From the NCBI RefSeq assembly GCF_954871325.1, contig NC_088775.1, forward strand, positions 61,357,561 to 61,421,560: DNA of 64,000 nucleotides, in the 5' to 3' direction. The notes beneath the pieces are model-generated. The model was not told where the DNA came from. It saw only the letters and a program-made list of their open reading frames with translations, and ran no database searches. Positions 10,171 through 22,559 of this stretch are shown one piece after another. This stretch comes from Gordionus sp. m RMFG-2023 (Eukaryota > Nematomorpha > Gordioida > Chordodea > Parachordodidae). Numbering within the stretch: position 1 is the stretch's first letter; every line of letters begins with the position of its first letter. A program made the position numbers and the translations under genes.

Positions 10171-12767
10171 CGTCATGTAAGCCTTAAGATTGTGGTCATA
10201 GATGGCACAAAAGTTTGGACATTTATCAGCGAAATGTCAAGGTTTAGGTAAGTTAAAAATATTTAATTCCCCTCAAATATATTTAGTATTTTTCTTTATT
10301 AAATTTAGCCCTTTTTGAAAATCTAGCAGTTTAGCACTTATATTTATATAAAATTCCCAAAAACATGATTTAATAAAACAAATTTATCTTTCATCAAAAG
10401 AAAGGTGGGACTATAAAGACCTCAATTTTAAAAATTTCAGCACTTAAAACAAGTATTTGTGAATTTAGATTTTTTTCAGTACTTCAAGAGTTTGGGTAAC
10501 AATTTTATTTTGTATTTCAATTATTCGTATTTTAATTAGTAAAATGATTATATATAATTAAATAATACATGATATAATATATACAAATAAAAATTTTATA
10601 TAAATATAATAAAAATCAAAATATAACGTTATTTAATACACTTTTATTAAGTTTAATTAATAAAATATCATTTAATATAGATTTCTCTAATCTTGTTCGT
10701 AGCGGTGTAAGGACCAATCCCAGAGCACTGAATGATCTCTCAACAGATACTTGAGAGCAAGGAGCGGCTAGAACTACTCGCGATAGGGCATAATTGCCAA
10801 TATTGCAAAATATTTTGATCAGATGGCAATTTTTGACCATATATTAAAGCATTAATTTTGGTCTTCATATCAAGGATTTCAATATTTTGGTATATTGGAG
10901 CATTAGCGCTTTCTCGCTCCAAATATACATCTAATCTGGTTTTTTTACAACTTACAGGGATAAAAGGAGAGCCACTCAGAGCTGGATTATCTTTTGGCTT
11001 ATTAAAAATTTGTATTTGTCTCCACGTAGACATCAGATGTTCCTAAAATAAAATAAATTTATTTAATTTAAAGTTATATATTATAAATTTACCCTGGCCA
11101 GCAATTTATCACTTTCGGATGGATAGATTCCATTCTGATAATTAAATCTGGGATCCATGTAGATCCCACTTCTAAAAACATTATTATCAAAAATATATTT
11201 TTGACGATAATCCAGACAATTAATCAAATTATTCGAGGATTCATTATTTATTTCCTCTAAATCTAATTTGCATTCAAGCCATAATTTAAAAAAATCTCCG
11301 ATTGTACAAGATTTTTCTTGCAGTTTAATGGTACATAAATTAACAGGAGATAAGACGGTGAGATATGCGTCAATCCTATCCCAGAGTCTTGAATTTATAA
11401 AAGTTTCTAAATATATATGGCCCATTTTTAAGTAAAATATTTTATTATCCTTTAGGTTTTTTAGCATTCTATAGGTGCTATTCCACCTAGTAACAGTGTC
11501 CAGCACTGGTTTGTTAATTTTTTCTAATGAATATAAACTTTTATATTTTTGTGATTTGCATATTTTTAGAATAGATCTTATATCTTCTAAATCCTCCTTT
11601 AGAAATTTTTTTATATAATCATTAACTCCTAATTGAATAGTATGGGCACAACATCGCACACAAATCAGCCCAAATGATTTTCTTAGATCATTTAATAAAT
11701 TTTCCATATCATCATTTATTTGTTCTTGATTATCATGTTGAAAATGTATGTTATCATCTTGATTTAGATTATTTATTATATACTCCCCAGAGGAATCATT
11801 ATCATGTATATTTGAAATATCACTGTTATTTTCCTGGGTGATCTCTATATTATTATAATCGTTATTTGGTTGAGAAGAGTCGTTATATTCCTGCGAGGAC
11901 TCATTATCGCTATTTTGTAACAAATATTCTGAGAATGCATCTTCAGAAAGATCGATATGAGTAATTAGCTGTTCTTCAGCTATCATTTCCACGGTTTTTA
12001 TCATATTGGCACCATTGTCAACAGTGATACTGTATATTTGGCTCAAACATATATTATACTTTTTTAATAAATTTTCTACTTCTTCCTAAATTAGACGCCG
12101 TGTGCTCCTTTACAATTTCTAACATGCCTAAAGTTCGTATTTCAATCTTATCATCTATAATAAATTGGGCATTAACCACCAACACTGATTTTTGAAATCT
12201 GTGGCTGTATCTATCTTCAAAGAAATGAGCTTATTTTTAACTTGTTGCATTATTAGGCATCTTATTTCTGATGCCGCATATTTTATTTTATCATTTACGA
12301 TGTGTTTGTTTAAAGTCATATTCAATGATTGGACTATTGGATCTAATAATAGCTTGAATGATTCATATGTAACTAAATTGATTGGCAAGTTGTTAATAGC
12401 AATTAATCCCACAACCGATTCGTAAACCTAAATTTTTTTTAAAAATTATTTAGATTTAAGATAAGATTAATAATTAAAGTCCTGCAAAATTCAACTTTCA
12501 TATCAAATCAGATTAAAAAATACCTTTTAATTTTATTTTGTTATCAATCAGATATTTTTTTATCTGAACGTAAATCTGAGTCAAATAGCATTTAAAAAAT
12601 TAAAATATACGATACCAGAGTTGTTAAAATATCTAGATATAAAAATGAGATATCTGTATTTATATATTATTTAAGAAGTAACTGTATCTGATTTGAAATT
12701 CATTCTAAGATACATTTTGATACACTTTTTAATAATAAATAAAAAATAATTTAATGCAAAATTTATT

Positions 12768-12989
12768 TTATTTCATTAAATGGCTCGTTTTGAGCCGATT
12801 TTAAAAACGGCTAATTAGTTTTTTATTCAGAAAAATATTATGCAAACCTGAAAATTTTGCTCAAAGAAGGAGCAGAGGTCTGGACATATAGTTTCAAAAT
12901 TTCGAGGCATAGTTAATATATTTCTGGCAAAAATATTGAGTTAGCCGTTTTTAAAAATGGCACAAAACGAGCCGTTTAACAACATTGGC
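12768..12989. mobile_element. hAT MITE of the GTTGTTAAA family in the transposase intron
   Basis: Inverted ends ATTAAATGGCTCGTTTTGAG and GAGCCGTTTAACAAC bound about 215 bp. The arrangement matches the 221-bp MITE at 30489-30709, but the outermost bases are degraded and no clear target duplication remains. Confidence 0.6.
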
Positions 12990-13019
12990 TAATATGCATA
13001 TTAAATGATAATACTCGCC

Positions 13020-13195
13020 GAAAAATATGATAAATAGGTAAATTTTTGTATATGTCAGGTCGAATATGATTTTAAAAAATTCCGAACAGGGCCCAAAAAT
13101 TTTTTAAAAAAAAAACCGGCCGGGCCGGATCTTAAAATTTTTTTTAAAAAAATCCTGACGGGGCCGTGCAAATGGTATTTCTGCAGGTGTCTGAT
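13020..13195. mobile_element. Partial MITE with GGCCGGGCC motifs
   Basis: GGGCCC, GGCCGGGCCGG and GGGGCCGTGCAAATGG stretches end in TTTCTGCAGGTGTCTG at 13180-13195. That end matches the CTGCAGGCCTCTG terminus of the element nested in the composite hATs. The left end is unclear. Confidence 0.45.
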
Positions 13196-13554
13196 ATATA
13201 TTTAAAAAAATTAAAACTACTTTAATAAAAAATATATATATAAAATATTAAAACTTATTAAGTGCCATAATTGATGTTTATGGTTTATCAAGCCCCATAT
13301 AAATTAAGAAATCATGATCGAAATAATATGTAGATATAATAAATACTCATAACTTTCCCAAATTATAGAAGAGTGTTTAAAATTTGCTATAAATCTTAAT
13401 TTAATATAAAATCAGAGGGAAAAAAGCTGGCTTACCAGGATAAACCTGCAAATTGCCATGAAGAACAATAAAAATTAATATTCTGTCATGCTAAAATCCT
13501 TTGAAAATTTCAGTATATCATTAATAGTGATCTGCATAATGTATAGTATCTCAA

Positions 13555-13910
13555 TCTAGGCCCGAAATATTTTGCAGGACCGGCCCGGTATAAATTTATT
13601 TAAATATTGAAATTAATTTTTATAATTACTCAAAATATAAGACATATGTTATATGGCGTCTAGTTTCTATAAATAAAATTCAAATAATTAAATTTTACAT
13701 AAAAATCAAATAATTTAATATTACATAAAAAATTCATTATAAAATTGATAAATTTAGGTGTATTTAAAAAAATTACATGGTCCGACCCCACCCAGTTTAA
13801 AAAAAATTAGGTCCTAGTCTGGCTTGATTCCCATTTTTTTAAAAAATATTCCCGTACACGGCCCGAATACTGCTTGTGCGAGGCCGGTAAACTTTTGCAG
13901 GTCTCTAATT
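13555..13910. mobile_element. Second partial MITE with GGCCCGG motifs
   Basis: It begins near AGGCCCGAAATATTTTGCAG, with GGACCGGCCCGG just inside, and ends GCAGGTCTCTAATTATT. The interior is AT-rich. It belongs to the same GC-motif hAT MITE group, is visibly diverged, and lies in the large intron of the transposase. Confidence 0.45.
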
Positions 13911-15209
13911 ATTAAGATCAATTGAATTGGATAATTGTAATAGTTAAATTAGATAATTATATAAAAAGCATATATAATTTTTTTAAAAACATAATCGATA
14001 CAACAATCTTGATAATTGTTTAAATTGTATCTGTACAAGATACATTTTTAAAATTGTATTTGTATCTATAACTTTTTAGACTAATATTTATTTCTCTACC
14101 TAGATCCATTTAAAAAGTATATTTTAACAACTCTGCGATTTACCAACAATAATCATAATTGTAGTGTTTTATTGTTTAATAATGTATGTAATAAAAAATA
14201 CTTTCGATTTGCTCATGACAATTTTAATTGTTTGAGATGTCTTCTCGTTTGACTGCGAACTTGATGTTGATATATCTAAATTGTTAACTTCATTTGAATT
14301 TAAATTAGCTGCAATATTAGGATGTTGACTGAAAATATGTCTTTTAAGATTCGCTTTAAAATGCATATAATTAGTAGGTTATTAAGTCATTTTTAAACTA
14401 GGTAGGCCTAATATAAAAAGAAAACAATTGGTGGGGTATATATAATTGGTATCGAACTTATTTTAATTCCGTAATAAATCATTTGTTACATATAGGTTTT
14501 GTAGTATGTTGAATGACTTTAAAATTAGAAAAAATATTATAATATTCTTCTTAATTATCCTTTAATTCAATTTTTAAAAAGGCCAAAGTATCTTAAAAAG
14601 AATTAGCTTAAAAAATTTAGATAATATACCTAATTGTGAAGCAAAATTTAGATCACCAAAATTTAAAGATGTTGTAAAAAAACCAATAACAAAAATAAAA
14701 TATATTTAAAATATCTTACATGGAATTGATTTGAGCTTTTTATCGCATGAGCTGCATGTTGCAAAAATATTGTCTTGGTCAAATAAAAAGAAGTTAGATA
14801 TAAGAGAATTTTTTTTCATAATATTAATTAAAAATTTTTTATTTAATAAAGAAAAAATTTCATATATCTTAATCTGAAAGAAAAAATAAAACGAAAAAGA
14901 AAATTATGATTATGTATATGTATGATTTATAATAAAAGGAAAGGGGTATTTAAAATTTTTTTAAGGAAAAAAAATAGAAGGCGAGGAAACGTTAGAAGTT
15001 TTTCTTTTTATTAATATAAAGAATTATATATTTAAAAAAAAATATATAATGTTATATTTTATCTGACTCTGAATAACTAATAAAAAAGAAAGAATTTTAG
15101 AGAGATTTTTATATAATCTTAAAATTTTTTTTAATAAATCCCCCATTTCACTAACACATCACATGTTAAGAAATCCTCCATCAATATAACCCAAAATTTT
15201 AAAACTAAT

Positions 15210-15534
15210 TTTTTTTCAAATAAAATAGAAAGCGAAGGGTGAAGTTTTTATTTTTATTATAAAAAGAATTATATATAAAATTTTTTTTAATAATAATAAT
15301 GTGGTTTTACGTCTTTATAGAGAAACCATTATAGAGAATGTATTTTATAGAGAAACATTTATAGAGAAGAAAACAATTATAGAGAATGCATTTATAACAA
15401 ATGGTTTTATAGAGAATGTCGTTTATAGAGAATGATTTTAAAATGAATGTAGAGAATTATTTTGTAGAGAATTATTTTGTAGATCTTGATTTTATAGAGA
15501 AATATTATGTATGGGACAATTAGAGAGTAGTATA
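15210..15534. repeat. Array of TTATAGAGAA motifs (right arm A)
   Basis: This is the mirror image of 9296-9600, with about ten TTATAGAGAA motifs between 15315 and 15510. It is part of the right palindromic arm. Confidence 0.65.
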
Positions 15535-16122
15535 TGTAGATTAATACGTAACAACAATGGGGATATTCTCAATATAACTGATGAAAAACATATTCCAAAT
15601 AATAAAAAGGGAGTATGTAAAGATTGTCCAAGAGTGAAGGAGGTAAAAACAACATTTATTTGTTTAAATTGTTAAAAATTCATTAGATCATATGCATACA
15701 TTTTGTCGTGAATGTTAGTACAAAAATTTACATGATATTTGATGATTAGTATTTTATTTAATATTTGATATCTTTTTATAAAATTTATATAATTATCTAT
15801 ATTCGACATTCATTTAATAAAATATATAATAAAATTTGCATTTTTTTAAATACTTTATGGTGATCAAAATATAATTAAAGAAAGGTCTCAGAAAAAAATT
15901 TTTATTTTAGTAACTTTAGTAAAATTTGCATAACTGTTTTTAGAAATAACTATTAATCTAAGATTTTGTATTTATTATTTATAATAATATTTGAATATAT
16001 ATTCAAAATTGTATTTGTAGATCTCAAGTTTTAATATGTTCTGAGATATTAATCAAAATTTGGGATAAAATAGACCCCACCTTTGTAGTTAAGGGATTTT
16101 TTTCCACCTTTGTAGTGAAGGA
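15535..16122 (+). pseudogene. piggyBac 3' end with relic of the cysteine-rich domain (right arm A)
   Basis: The plus strand at 15535-15716 encodes pieces of the cysteine-rich tail (GVCKDCPRVKEV, then a TFICLNC-like stretch). The outer end CCTTTGTAGTGAAGGA lies at 16107-16122. The mirror copy is at 8701-9295. The interior transposase region is not attached here. Confidence 0.65.
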
Positions 16123-16739
16123 TCAAAAAGTATGGGTTGAATTTTAAAAGGAGAAATATTTATATGCTAGGTTTACAATAAATATTCATATTTAAAACTG
16201 CCTTTCGCGACTCGAATTGATAGACTAAAATAAAAAAAATATAAAATATTTTCAGTATAAAAAAAACTAAATCTATCCAATTGAATAAGTTAGGTTAGGT
16301 TTATTATTTTGTCAAAACTAAAAAACCAAGAATTTGACAATCCATAAATATATTTGGCTCGTAATATAAATTTGAGTTCTTGCTGTTTAATGTCGTTGTA
16401 CATTGTAAAAGCACGACTTTACTTAAATAACGCTCAAATTATAGAAGTTAGAAGGCACCACTTTTTAATATTTTACAATCTAAAAGCCATCAAAAATTTA
16501 AGAAACATAATGAGCCAATATTTTTTATTAAAAAAAATTAGATCGGTTATTTTTTTAAATTAAATGGGATAGGACCTTATTAACAACAAACCTGGTTAAC
16601 AATATATTTTTTTAATAATTTTGAAATAATAAATAATTTTCAAAATATCTTTATTCTAACCTTGTTTAATAAAAAGAGTTTAAAAATATTACATATGACA
16701 ATTATCAGTTTTCAATTTTATATATAAAAAAATCAAAAA

Positions 16740-17960
16740 TAAAGATTATTTATGGTATATCTTCACTGAAATTTTAATTTAACATATTAATAATATCTAT
16801 TTTTACTCATTTGCTTTAAAAAAATTTCAATAATAACGATTATGATAATTGTCACTTTCCTGTAGTACATCTTCACTGAAATTTTAATTTAACATGTTAA
16901 CAATATCTATTTTTACCCATTTGCTTTAAAAAAATTCAAAAAAGTTCAAAAATAACGATTATGACAATTGTCACTTTCCTGTAGTACATCTTCACTGAAA
17001 TTTTAATTTAACATGTTAACAATATCTTCATTTACCCATTTGCTTTAAAAAAATTTAAAAAGGTTCAAAAATAACGATTATGACAATTGTCACTTTCCTG
17101 TAGTACATCTTCACTGAAATTTTAATTTAACATGTTAACAATATCTATTTTTACCTATTTGCTTTAAAAAAATTTAAAAAAGTTCAAAAATAACGATTAT
17201 GACAATTGTCACTTTCCTGTAGTACATCTTCACTGAAATTTTAATTTAACATGTTAACAATATCTTCATTTACCCATTTGCTTTAAAAAAATTTAAAAAG
17301 GTTTAATAATAACGATTATGACAATTGTCACTTTCCTGTAGTACATCTTCACTGAAATTTTAATTTAACATGTTAACAATATCTATTTTATACATTTGCT
17401 TTAAAAAAATTTTAAAAAGGTTCAAAAATAACGATTATGACAATTGTCATTTTCCTGTGGTACATCTTCACTGAAATTTTAATTTAAAACATATTAACAA
17501 TATCTATTTTTACCCATTTGCTTTAAAAAAATTTAAAAAAGTTCAATAATAACGATTATGATAATTGTCACTTTCCTGTGGTTCATCTTCACAGAAATTT
17601 TAATTTAACATGTTAACAATATAATATCTATGCTATGCTTTAAAAAAATTTTCAAAAATAACGATTATAACAATTGTCACTTTTCTATGGTACATCTTCA
17701 TTGAAATTTTATTTTTACATCTTAATATTAAAAATTATAACCTATTTAATTTAGGATATAATAAATCAAATAAGTTAAAAATAACGATTATTACAATTTC
17801 CACTTTTTAATACATTACATCTTCATTGAAATTATAATATAAATTTTTTTTTATATAAATTTTTTTTTACCCATATATGTCGAAAAAAGTTTAAAATAAC
17901 GATTATGAAAATTGTCGGTACATCTTTATTAAATTTTTATTTTAATTTAACATGCTTATG
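16740..17960 (-). repeat. Satellite array in the right arm of giant A, about 119-bp unit
   Basis: The motif GTAGTACATC recurs at 16862, 16981, 17100, 17219 and 17338, giving a 119-bp period. About eight units are clear, with two or three diverged ones toward 17960. Nearly every unit carries the palindrome TGACAATTGTCA or a one-base variant, followed by CTTTCCTGT. The array has no coding frame. Confidence 0.85.
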
Positions 17961-18004
17961 CTTACTAATCCATTTACTTCAAAAAATAATATCAAAAAAA
18001 TAAA

Positions 18005-18240
18005 ACATTATAAAATATGAAGATCTTTGAAGATCGTTGATCAAAAATATTTTTAAATAAAAGATCTTCAAAGATCTAGATCTTTGAAGATCGCTGTTAA
18101 AAAATTTTTAAAAATAAAAGATCTTCAAAAGATCTCGATCTTTGAAGATCGTTGCTCAAAATTTTTTAAAAGTAAAAGATCTTCAAATTTTACGATCTTC
18201 AAAGATCTAGATCTTTGAAGATCTTTTTATTTTGAGCAAA
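18005..18240. repeat. AGATCTTC-rich hairpin repeats at the right end of giant A
   Basis: This is the mirror image of 5625-5850, with alternating AAGATCTTC and GAAGATCGTTG motifs joined by TTTTTAAAA spacers, directly inside the terminus. Confidence 0.7.
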
Positions 18241-18260
18241 TGTACAACTCTGACGGCCAT

Positions 18261-19121
18261 TTTAGATTTGTAAAAAATCTATTTTATATATTTAATAGTT
18301 AAAATATATTTAAATGATTTTCTATTCTTTTATATAATTTTTTTAAGGAATTTATATTTTACTATTCTTTATATCCTGTATATTTTTATTTTTTTACTCA
18401 TATTTATTAATTTTCTCCTTATGGTTAAAATGATATTGTTTGTTCAACTCCATCCTGTAGAAAATTGTAATTAAGAACAATGTACACAAATTTTCTTCAT
18501 TTACCATCTTATTATTGGGATCAAGCCTTAAAGTTTTAATAAACAAGCTTAAGCTAATCACAGATATGAGGGTTTCTATTACAACAAAGGATCTCAATCA
18601 TTATCTCTATCACTATTATTATGCGATCATTGCCTGTTGGCTCATCTTAAAATCTTCATTCCTATCTCAAGCCTTAAAATTTTAATAGACAAAAGCTAAA
18701 TTAAGTCAAAGCATCTCAATAAATATCTATTACTGAAATATGTTTTAATCATTTCCTGTTGGCTTCTTAATCGTCATTTCATTTTTTAGATGCATATATA
18801 ATTTTATTTCTATCTGATTAAAATTACATTTATATTTATGGAACACAAAATATTTTATAAAATCAAATTATGTTTTATATTATTCTTTTAAACTGTAATA
18901 ACTATTTTTAGTTGTATATATATTTTTTATTGCAATAAAAGACTGATTTCTTAATACTATATAAATAAAAAGGATATATCATTTTATTTCAAAAATACAA
19001 GAAAAATATTATAAAAAGAAAATATATCCCAATAACGGAAACATGATTATTACAAATTGAGTATATATTATATTATAACACGATTAAAATGATCAGAAGT
19101 CGCATTTATTAAATATATATT
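18261..19121. other. Non-coding flank between giant A and the Ginger1 gene
   Basis: After the restored tandem-repeat unit (18253-18310), the DNA is AT-rich. A degenerate direct repeat containing AAGCCTTAAA(A/G)TTTTAATA and CCTGTTGGCT occurs at about 18510-18640 and 18665-18770. The rest shows no feature. It may include the 3' end of the Ginger1 element, whose terminal repeats I could not place. Confidence 0.35.
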
Positions 19122-21180
19122 TTAATTAAAAATTTTTATACAGTTATTTTTTAATAATGAGGAGTATGTAATGTATTTCATCTCATTTCCATTTTTGCAA
19201 TATATAATGATAGGTGTTGGAAAAAATGTGGCAGATGCTACAATATCTAGTTCATCTGCCCACGTTCCAAGTTGATATTTTTTTGTATCAACTATATGTG
19301 TGATTATATCTTTTCCAATAAAATCACTAAAAATATCTTTATTTTCAAAATGCATCATATAAGAGGTAATAGACCCCCTTATAATTGCATGGTGATCTTC
19401 ACTCCCTGAGATTTCTTTGCTTAAGCACCGATAAAAACAATTACCGTCACCAAGAACTATATCAAAATTAGGAGGATAACTTAAATTTTTAGTTTTATCA
19501 TTGCTTTCTGTTAATAAAGAATATGGGATGCCCAACCTCTTAGCATGATATTTCTTCCATGCATAATTGGTGGCAAGGTAAGGTAACGGAGAAGTATCAG
19601 GCTCCTTATATAATATTATCTTAATATCGGTAGAATCTTCTTTTGCCTCATCTCCGTTATTAGATTGTTGGATGTAGGGCTTAAGGTTACACCCGTTATA
19701 TTTTTGCTTTAATGGAGTATTATCTTTATTACTCACACTATAAATATCTTTATCATGTATTTTATCAATTACATATGGACCAAGCCAAGGATCAGACATT
19801 TTTCCACCTTTTCGATCCGCACGACGGGAGTTCCAGATTAGGACCAGTTGTCCAACTTCATACGATATTTTATCCTTTTGCCTTTTTTGATAATCTCTTT
19901 TTTGTCTATCTTGGGCATCAATTATATTTTCTTTCGCCTTTTTCCATACGACTGACATGCTCATTATTCTATTTAACAATTCACTCTCGTCAAAGTCATT
20001 ATCAATATTATTTACATAAGAGTTTTCAGGATCATTATTTATTTCCTTAACAATATCAGGCTTAGTTGTGGAATTTAAGTCTGATGGAAGCTTTGCATTC
20101 CGACCATATAACATATAAAATGGGGTAAATCCTGTTGATTTGTGTACACTTGTTCTCATTGCAAACAGTACACCTGGAAGAACTTTAGGCCACTGGGTCT
20201 GATCATTTCCTAAAACCTTTAACATTAGGTTTTGAATAGTGCGATTATTTCTCTCAGTTAAGCCATTAGCTTGAGGATGGTACGCACTGCAAATGCGTTG
20301 CTCTGTCCCGGTCATTTTATGCAGTCTAGTAGTCATCTCATTTACAAACTCTCTTCCTTGATCATTGATTTGTATCTATATTGTATAAAATGAAAAGTTT
20401 ATAAGATAGAATTATCATAAATTCATATTTTTTAATCGATATGTATTTATATAATTTGATTTACATTTGCGCAGCCATGGCGTCAAATCAGACCGTATAT
20501 AAATTTACATGTCTCATTGGCTGTTTTGGATTTCATGGGTTCTGCCTCAACCCATTTTGTGAAATAATCAGAGGCAACGGCAATACACGTGTAGACTTCT
20601 TCTGAAGTGGGCAGGCTGCAAAGATCAATTCCTATTTGAGCCCATGGAAAAGGTGGTACATCTATTGGATGCAAAGTGGAAGAAATTTTGGTAAATCTTA
20701 CATTAGCCTTCTGACATCTATCACATGATTTTATAAAATCAATAGTGTCTTGAAATAATTTTGGCCACCAATAATAAACACAAAATTAAGAATTCTAACA
20801 TCATAATAAGTACCTTTCAGAGAGTTTAAGTTGAGTTTTATTAATACCTAGGTGGGCACCAATAGCTTTAGACTCTAAGGATATATCTGATCCTTGGTGA
20901 ATAATAGATATTACTCTTTGTTTCTCTTCTTCTTCCATTATTACTAAAGCTAAAAAATAAATAGAAAATGATTATTTTGTGATCATATTTACTTTCTTTA
21001 TTCTTTATTTTTCTGTAAAGAACATCATCTTTAACAATAAATTTGCTTGCCATGCATTTATAATTACTTTTTTTCCCTGGGTGGTTTTTAAGAAATATAT
21101 AATACTTTCCTGTAACTAAATATTCCTTTATTGTATTATATTTTTCTGTTAATGCTTGATAAAAATGTATAATTATAATT
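19122..21180 (-). CDS. Ginger1 transposase: Gypsy-like integrase fused to an OTU protease
   Basis: In order on the minus strand: an N-terminal piece (GKYYIFLKNHPGKKSNYKC, about 21060-21180; DDVLYRKIKNKES, 20995-21030); an HHCC zinc finger (IIHQGSD, GAHLGINKT, then SCDRCQKAN); the DDE core with GIDLCSLP, INDQGREFVNEM and HPQANGLTERNN (D, D and E all present); the GPY/F-type motif DPWLGPYVIDKI; then an OTU domain with GDGNCFYRCLSKEISG near residue 300 of the last exon. A Gypsy-like integrase with an OTU tail is the known makeup of Ginger1 cut-and-paste DNA transposons. Introns are short (about 45-90 nt), the clearest between about 20463 and 20377. The element is nearly whole, with few breaks. 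The catalytic His region of OTU is not obvious at its end. No gag, RT or LTR accompanies it, which argues against a Gypsy element. Confidence 0.8.
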
Positions 21181-21189
21181 TAAATGTAC

Positions 21190-22330
21190 CTATTTGATTC
21201 ATGAAAAATTTTGTGAAGTTCTCTATAATTGTTGATTTAAAGGTTCTTTTATTGATACTGTATTCTTTTTATAAATATAAAATAATAATTTAAATGTACT
21301 AATTTGTTCTCCTGTATCTATATTAATTGATATAAATTTATAATTATAATTTAAATGTACTAATATGTTCTCCTGTGTTTCTATATAAGTAATAATTTGT
21401 AAACTCTATTTTAGTATTTTAATGGATATAAATATAAAATTATAATAAATGTACTAATTTGTTCTCCTGTATCTATATTAATTGATATAAATTTATAATT
21501 ATAATTTAAATGTACTAATATGTTCTCCTGTGTTTCTATATAAGTAATAATTTGTAAACTCTATTTTAGTATTTTAATGGATATAAATATAAAATTATAA
21601 TAAATGTACTAATTTGTTCTCCTGTATCTATATTAATTGATATAAATTTATAATTATAATTTAAATGTACTAATATGTTCTCCTGTGTTTCTATATAAGT
21701 AATAATTTGTAAACTCTATTTTAGTATTTTAATGGATATAAATATAAAATTTTAATAAATGTACTAATTTGTTCTCCTGTATCTATATTAATTGATATAA
21801 ATTTATAATTATAATTTAAATGTACTAATATGTTCTCCTGTGTTTCTATATAAGTAGTAATTTGTAAACTCTATTTTAGTATTTTAATGGATATAAATAT
21901 AAAATATAATTTAAATGTACTAATTTTTTCTCCTGTATCTATATTAATTGATATAAATTTATAATTATAATTTAAATGTACTAATATGTTCTCCTGTGTT
22001 TCTATATAAGTAGTAATTTGTAAACTCTATTTTAGTATTTTAATGGATATAAATATAAAATTATAATTTAAATGTACTAATTTGTTCTCCTGTATCTATA
22101 TTAATTGATATAAATTTATAATTATAATTTAAATGTACTAATATGTTCTCCTGTGTTTCTATATAAGTAGTAATTTGTAAACTCTATTTTAGTATTTTAA
22201 TGGATATAAATATAAAATTATAATTTAAATGTACTAATTTGTTCTCCTGTATCTATATTAATTGATATAAATTTATAATTATAATTTAAATATACTAATT
22301 TGTTCTCCTGTGTACTAATTTGTTCTCCTG
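21190..22330. repeat. 155-bp tandem array upstream of the Ginger1 gene
   Basis: AATTTGTTCTCCTGTATC recurs at 21301, 21456, 21611, 21766, about 21922, 22079 and 22236, giving a 155-157-bp period and about seven copies. Each unit is a doublet with two TGTACTAAT...GTTCTCCTGT segments. Copies are nearly identical. It lies immediately 5' of the transposase gene and may be a subterminal array of the Ginger1 element. Confidence 0.85.
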
Positions 22331-22525
22331 TTTCTATATATGGATATTCAAAAATTTGTAAACGGTAGTAACAATTTGTATAAAAATTTCAATTTGATTG
22401 TTCTCCTGTTTCTATATATGGATATTCAAAAATTTGTAAACGGTAGTAACAATTTGTATACAATATTCTTAAAAAATTTCAATTGTAAACGGTAGTAACA
22501 ATTTGTATACGGTATTCTTAAAAAA
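22327..22525. repeat. Short tandem repeat with AACGGTAGTAACAATTTG
   Basis: Two to three degenerate copies of a 70-100-bp unit contain TCTATATATGGATATTC, AAAAATTTGTAAACGG and TAGTAACAATTTGTATA. They follow directly on the 155-bp array. Confidence 0.6.
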
Positions 22526-22559
22526 TTTCAATTTGATTCGTAAAAGCTGAGGTTCGGTC

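Larger units (their letters stand above)
10616..14820 (-). pseudogene. BED-type hAT transposase, decayed
   Basis: Reading on the minus strand: a BED zinc finger split over two exons (about 14720-14820 with FFLFDQDNIFATCSSC; 14202-14353 with NLKRHIFSQH), a 1.8-kb intron holding MITEs, then the catalytic part (12427 down to 11081) and the C-terminal part (11050 to 10616). Visible hAT hallmarks are IRTLGMLEIVKEHTAS, ITVDNGANM (catalytic Asp), RCCAHTIQLGVNDY, VTRWNSTYRMLKNL and, in the dimerisation domain, SVERSFSALG. At least three frameshifts break the frame, near 12180, 12090 and 10800. An acidic, Asn-rich insert lies at about 11690-11990, between the catalytic Asp and the CxxH segment. The gene lies between the inverted arms of giant A and may be its transposase. 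Confidence 0.85.
5620..18252. mobile_element. Giant palindromic hAT-like element A, 12.6 kb
   Basis: The left end reads CAGAGTTGTACA (5620) and the right end TGTACAACTCTG (to 18252). Both are flanked by the perfect 8-bp duplication ACGGCCAT (5612-5619 and 18253-18260). Joining the flanks restores a unit of the 62-bp tandem repeat, so the empty site is recognisable. CAG ends with 8-bp duplications are typical of hAT elements. The arms (5620 to about 9945, and about 14860 to 18252) are inverted copies of each other. From outside inward they hold AGATCTTC repeats, about 119-bp satellite units, a piggyBac end and a TTCTCTATAA motif array. A decayed BED-type hAT transposase lies at the centre on the minus strand. 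Whether that gene is the element's own transposase is inference. Confidence 0.8.

Noticed and set aside
10190-10260. Zinc-knuckle-like peptide KFGHLSAKCQG
   Set aside because: The required upstream cysteine pair is absent and the frame is short; it may be chance.
21190-22330. Possible CRISPR-like array
   Set aside because: The 155-bp units are contiguous tandem copies without distinct spacers, and the sequence is eukaryotic transposon DNA.
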